A stretch of 6,299 nucleotides of DNA from JBBRMY01 sp038230595 (GTDB lineage: Bacteria; Bacteroidota; Ignavibacteria; Tepidaquicellales; Tepidaquicellaceae), in NCBI GenBank assembly GCA_038230595.1, contig JBBRMY010000143.1:1-6299 (forward strand), written 5' to 3'. The notes below the pieces were generated by a model. That model had not been told where the DNA came from and ran no database searches. It worked only from the letters and a program-made list of their open reading frames with translations. Shown here in pieces: positions 5,161-6,299 of the stretch (positions are counted from its first letter, which is position 1; every line of letters begins with the position of its first letter). Position numbers and translations under genes: made by a program.

Positions 5161-5182
5161 ATACCATATGTAACTATGGTAT
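5161..5182. promoter_or_regulatory. Inverted repeat just upstream of the radical SAM gene, possible operator
   Basis: ATACCATA (5161-5168) and TATGGTAT (5175-5182) form a perfect 8-bp inverted repeat around a 6-nt spacer, 8 bp before the start codon at 5152. The 22-bp symmetric layout fits a dimeric repressor site overlapping the 5' untranslated region. As RNA it would be a weak AU-rich hairpin close to the start. No T-run follows, so it is not a terminator. Confidence 0.4.
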
Positions 5183-5233
5183 AAAAGGAATAAATCAGGT
5201 ATAACTATGATAGATCCGACTATCAGGATAACT
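5171..5233. repeat. Short direct repeats upstream of the radical SAM gene
   Basis: TAACTATGGTA (5171-5181) recurs as TAACTATGATA (5202-5212), a 10/11 match at a 31-bp spacing, close to three helical turns. ATCAGGTATAACT (5194-5206) recurs as ATCAGGATAACT (5222-5233) with one base missing. The first repeat includes one arm of the inverted repeat at 5161-5182, so the spacer looks like several related binding sites. Chance is not excluded in such AT-rich DNA. Confidence 0.35.
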
Positions 5234-5241
5234 TTCAGTAA

Positions 5242-5279
5242 TAAAAACAAAAACCCCGCCAGGTACAACCTGACGGGGT
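5242..5279 (-). terminator. Intrinsic terminator of glnA
   Basis: The stem pairs 5253-5258 with 5274-5279 (ACCCCG/CGGGGT), then a C/A mismatch, then 5260-5264 with 5268-5272 (CAGGT/ACCTG), around a 3-nt loop. Read on the minus strand it is followed by TTTTGTTTTTAT, the U-rich tail. It begins 27 nt after the glnA stop codon and separates glnA from the radical SAM gene. The + strand side has no T-run. Confidence 0.85.
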
Positions 5280-5306
5280 CTAACTAAAAACAGAAAATAT
5301 TATTTC

Positions 5307-6299
5307 TTACACTTCGTAATACAAATGGAATTCATATGGATGCGGGCGAAGCTGTACTTCTTTCACTTCCTTTTCCATTTTATAGGTTATCCATGTATCT
5401 ATAAATTCCTGAGTAAATACATTTCCAACTTTTAAGAATTCACAGTCATTCTTCAAGCTTTGGAGTGCGATCTCAAGTGATTCAGGAGCATGCTTTATAG
5501 TTGCAGCCTCTTCAGGACTTAAATGATAAACATCTTTATCCATTGGCATACCCGGATCTATTTTATTTATTATTCCGTCGAGACCTGCAAGAAGTAATGC
5601 AGAAAATGCTAAGTATGGATTTGCTGTTCCATCCGGACATCTGAATTCAACTCTCTTTGCCTTCGGTGAATCTGAGTACATTGGTATTCTTATCGCTGCA
5701 CTTCTGTTTCTCATAGAGTAAACAAGATTTACAGGAGCTTCATACCCCGGTACTAATCTCTTATAAGAATTTGTTGTAGGATTTGTAAGTGCAAGCAATG
5801 CCGGAGCATGCTTTATTAATCCCCCTATAAAGTGTAATGCCATCTCGCTAATGCCCGCGTATTTATCGCCTGCAAAAAGCGGCTGATTGTCTTTCCATAA
5901 TGAAATGTGAGTATGCATACCGCTTCCGTTATCTCCGAAGATCGGCTTAGGCATAAATGTAGCAGTCTTGCCTTCTGCTTTTGCAGTGTTCTTAACGATG
6001 TATTTAAACATTTGCAGTTGATCTGCGCAGTCAAGCATTGGGCAATATTTAAAATCTATTTCAGCCTGTCCTGCTGTTGCGACTTCATGATGCTGTGTTT
6101 CAACATCAATTCCTGCAGCTAAAAGATTCTCAACCATTTTATTTCTGATATCATTTGTTGAATCAGATGGAGGAACAGGGAAGTATCCTTCTTTTAATCT
6201 TATCTTATGTCCTAAATTTGCTTCATGCTCGCTTCCTGAATTCCAGAATCCCTCTATAGAATCAATTCTGTACCAGCTTGAATATTCGTTTACATTATA
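5307..6299 (-). CDS. glnA: Type I glutamine synthetase (partial, N-terminus outside window)
   Basis: The frame is open to the right edge (first visible residues YNVNEYSSWY), so the Met codon at 6137 is internal. The visible 330 residues of about 470 form most of the catalytic domain of GSI, the cytoplasmic dodecamer that makes glutamine from glutamate, ammonia and ATP. Family blocks in order are GYFPVPPSDS, the metal-ligand region ETQHHEVATAGQAEIDF, FGDNGSGMHTHISL with its catalytic-site histidine, the flexible loop KRLVPGYEAPVN, RNRSAAIRIP, and KRVEFRCPDGTANPYLAF with the metal-binding glutamate. The C-terminus HPYEFHLYYEV is intact. The Tyr encoded at 5526-5528 (DVYHLSPEE) aligns with the adenylylated tyrosine of the enterobacterial enzyme (NLYDLPPEE), pointing to the GSI-beta type. 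A terminator follows 27 nt after the stop. Its promoter and any nitrogen-regulated sites lie outside the window. Confidence 0.97.
   Translation of the reverse strand, partial: YNVNEYSSWYRIDSIEGFWNSGSEHEANLGHKIRLKEGYFPVPPSDSTNDIRNKMVENLLAAGIDVETQHHEVATAGQAEIDFKYCPMLDCADQLQMFKYIVKNTAKAEGKTATFMPKPIFGDNGSGMHTHISLWKDNQPLFAGDKYAGISEMALHFIGGLIKHAPALLALTNPTTNSYKRLVPGYEAPVNLVYSMRNRSAAIRIPMYSDSPKAKRVEFRCPDGTANPYLAFSALLLAGLDGIINKIDPGMPMDKDVYHLSPEEAATIKHAPESLEIALQSLKNDCEFLKVGNVFTQEFIDTWITYKMEKEVKEVQLRPHPYEFHLYYEV

Noticed and set aside
5207..5284. 26-codon open frame on the + strand starting ATGATAGATCCG
   Set aside because: It runs straight through the glnA terminator hairpin and lacks a ribosome binding site, so it is a chance frame.
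5825..6122. Two open frames (5825-6034 minus, 5907-6122 plus) within glnA
   Set aside because: Both overlap the highly conserved glutamine synthetase catalytic region in other frames and show no features of their own.
5307..6137. Truncated glutamine synthetase beginning at the Met codon at 6137
   Set aside because: The frame continues upstream with family sequence (GYFPVPPSDS and further) to the window edge, so the gene is cut by the window and not by mutation.

Overview
This window of about 6.3 kb is AT-rich, densely coding chromosomal DNA from a bacterium. It looks like a member of the Bacteroidota/Ignavibacteria side of the FCB group. The reasons are a dnaE end followed directly by thioredoxin, the near absence of Shine-Dalgarno sequences (only trxA has a clear one), the AT-rich spacers, and the protein families present. 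This placement is an inference from gene content and style; no rRNA or other marker is present to confirm it.

Left part (1-947, + strand): the last 102 codons of a DNA polymerase III alpha subunit (dnaE) lead into a complete thioredoxin (trxA). A 271-bp spacer follows. It is packed with hairpins: a tandem pair of 7-9-7 stem-loops, then a tandem pair of intrinsic terminators with near-identical architecture.

Middle part (948-3545): a + strand lipoprotein gene of unknown function converges on a three-gene minus-strand operon, and the two meet at a bidirectional terminator. In transcription order the operon encodes a stand-alone RapZ C-terminal-like protein, a membrane-anchored beta-propeller-like protein (ATGA overlap with the first gene), and a YjbQ/UPF0047 protein (3-nt gap). 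A short AT-rich divergent spacer with a perfect 16-bp palindrome separates this operon from a YbjQ/UPF0145 gene on the + strand.

Right part (3940-6299): the YbjQ gene and a minus-strand radical SAM gene of the PA0069/SplB-like type converge on a spacer holding two copies of a third hairpin repeat. Upstream of the radical SAM gene is a spacer with an inverted repeat and short direct repeats, which may be operators. Beyond it lies the terminator and the C-terminal 330 residues of a type I glutamine synthetase (glnA), running off the right edge.

Most genes are housekeeping or widely conserved families, and I see no mobile element, CRISPR array, tRNA, rRNA or defence system. The parts most worth a second look are the RapZ-C/propeller/YjbQ operon, the doubled hairpins (three unrelated tandem pairs, two with compensatory base changes), and the repeat-rich upstream region of the radical SAM gene.
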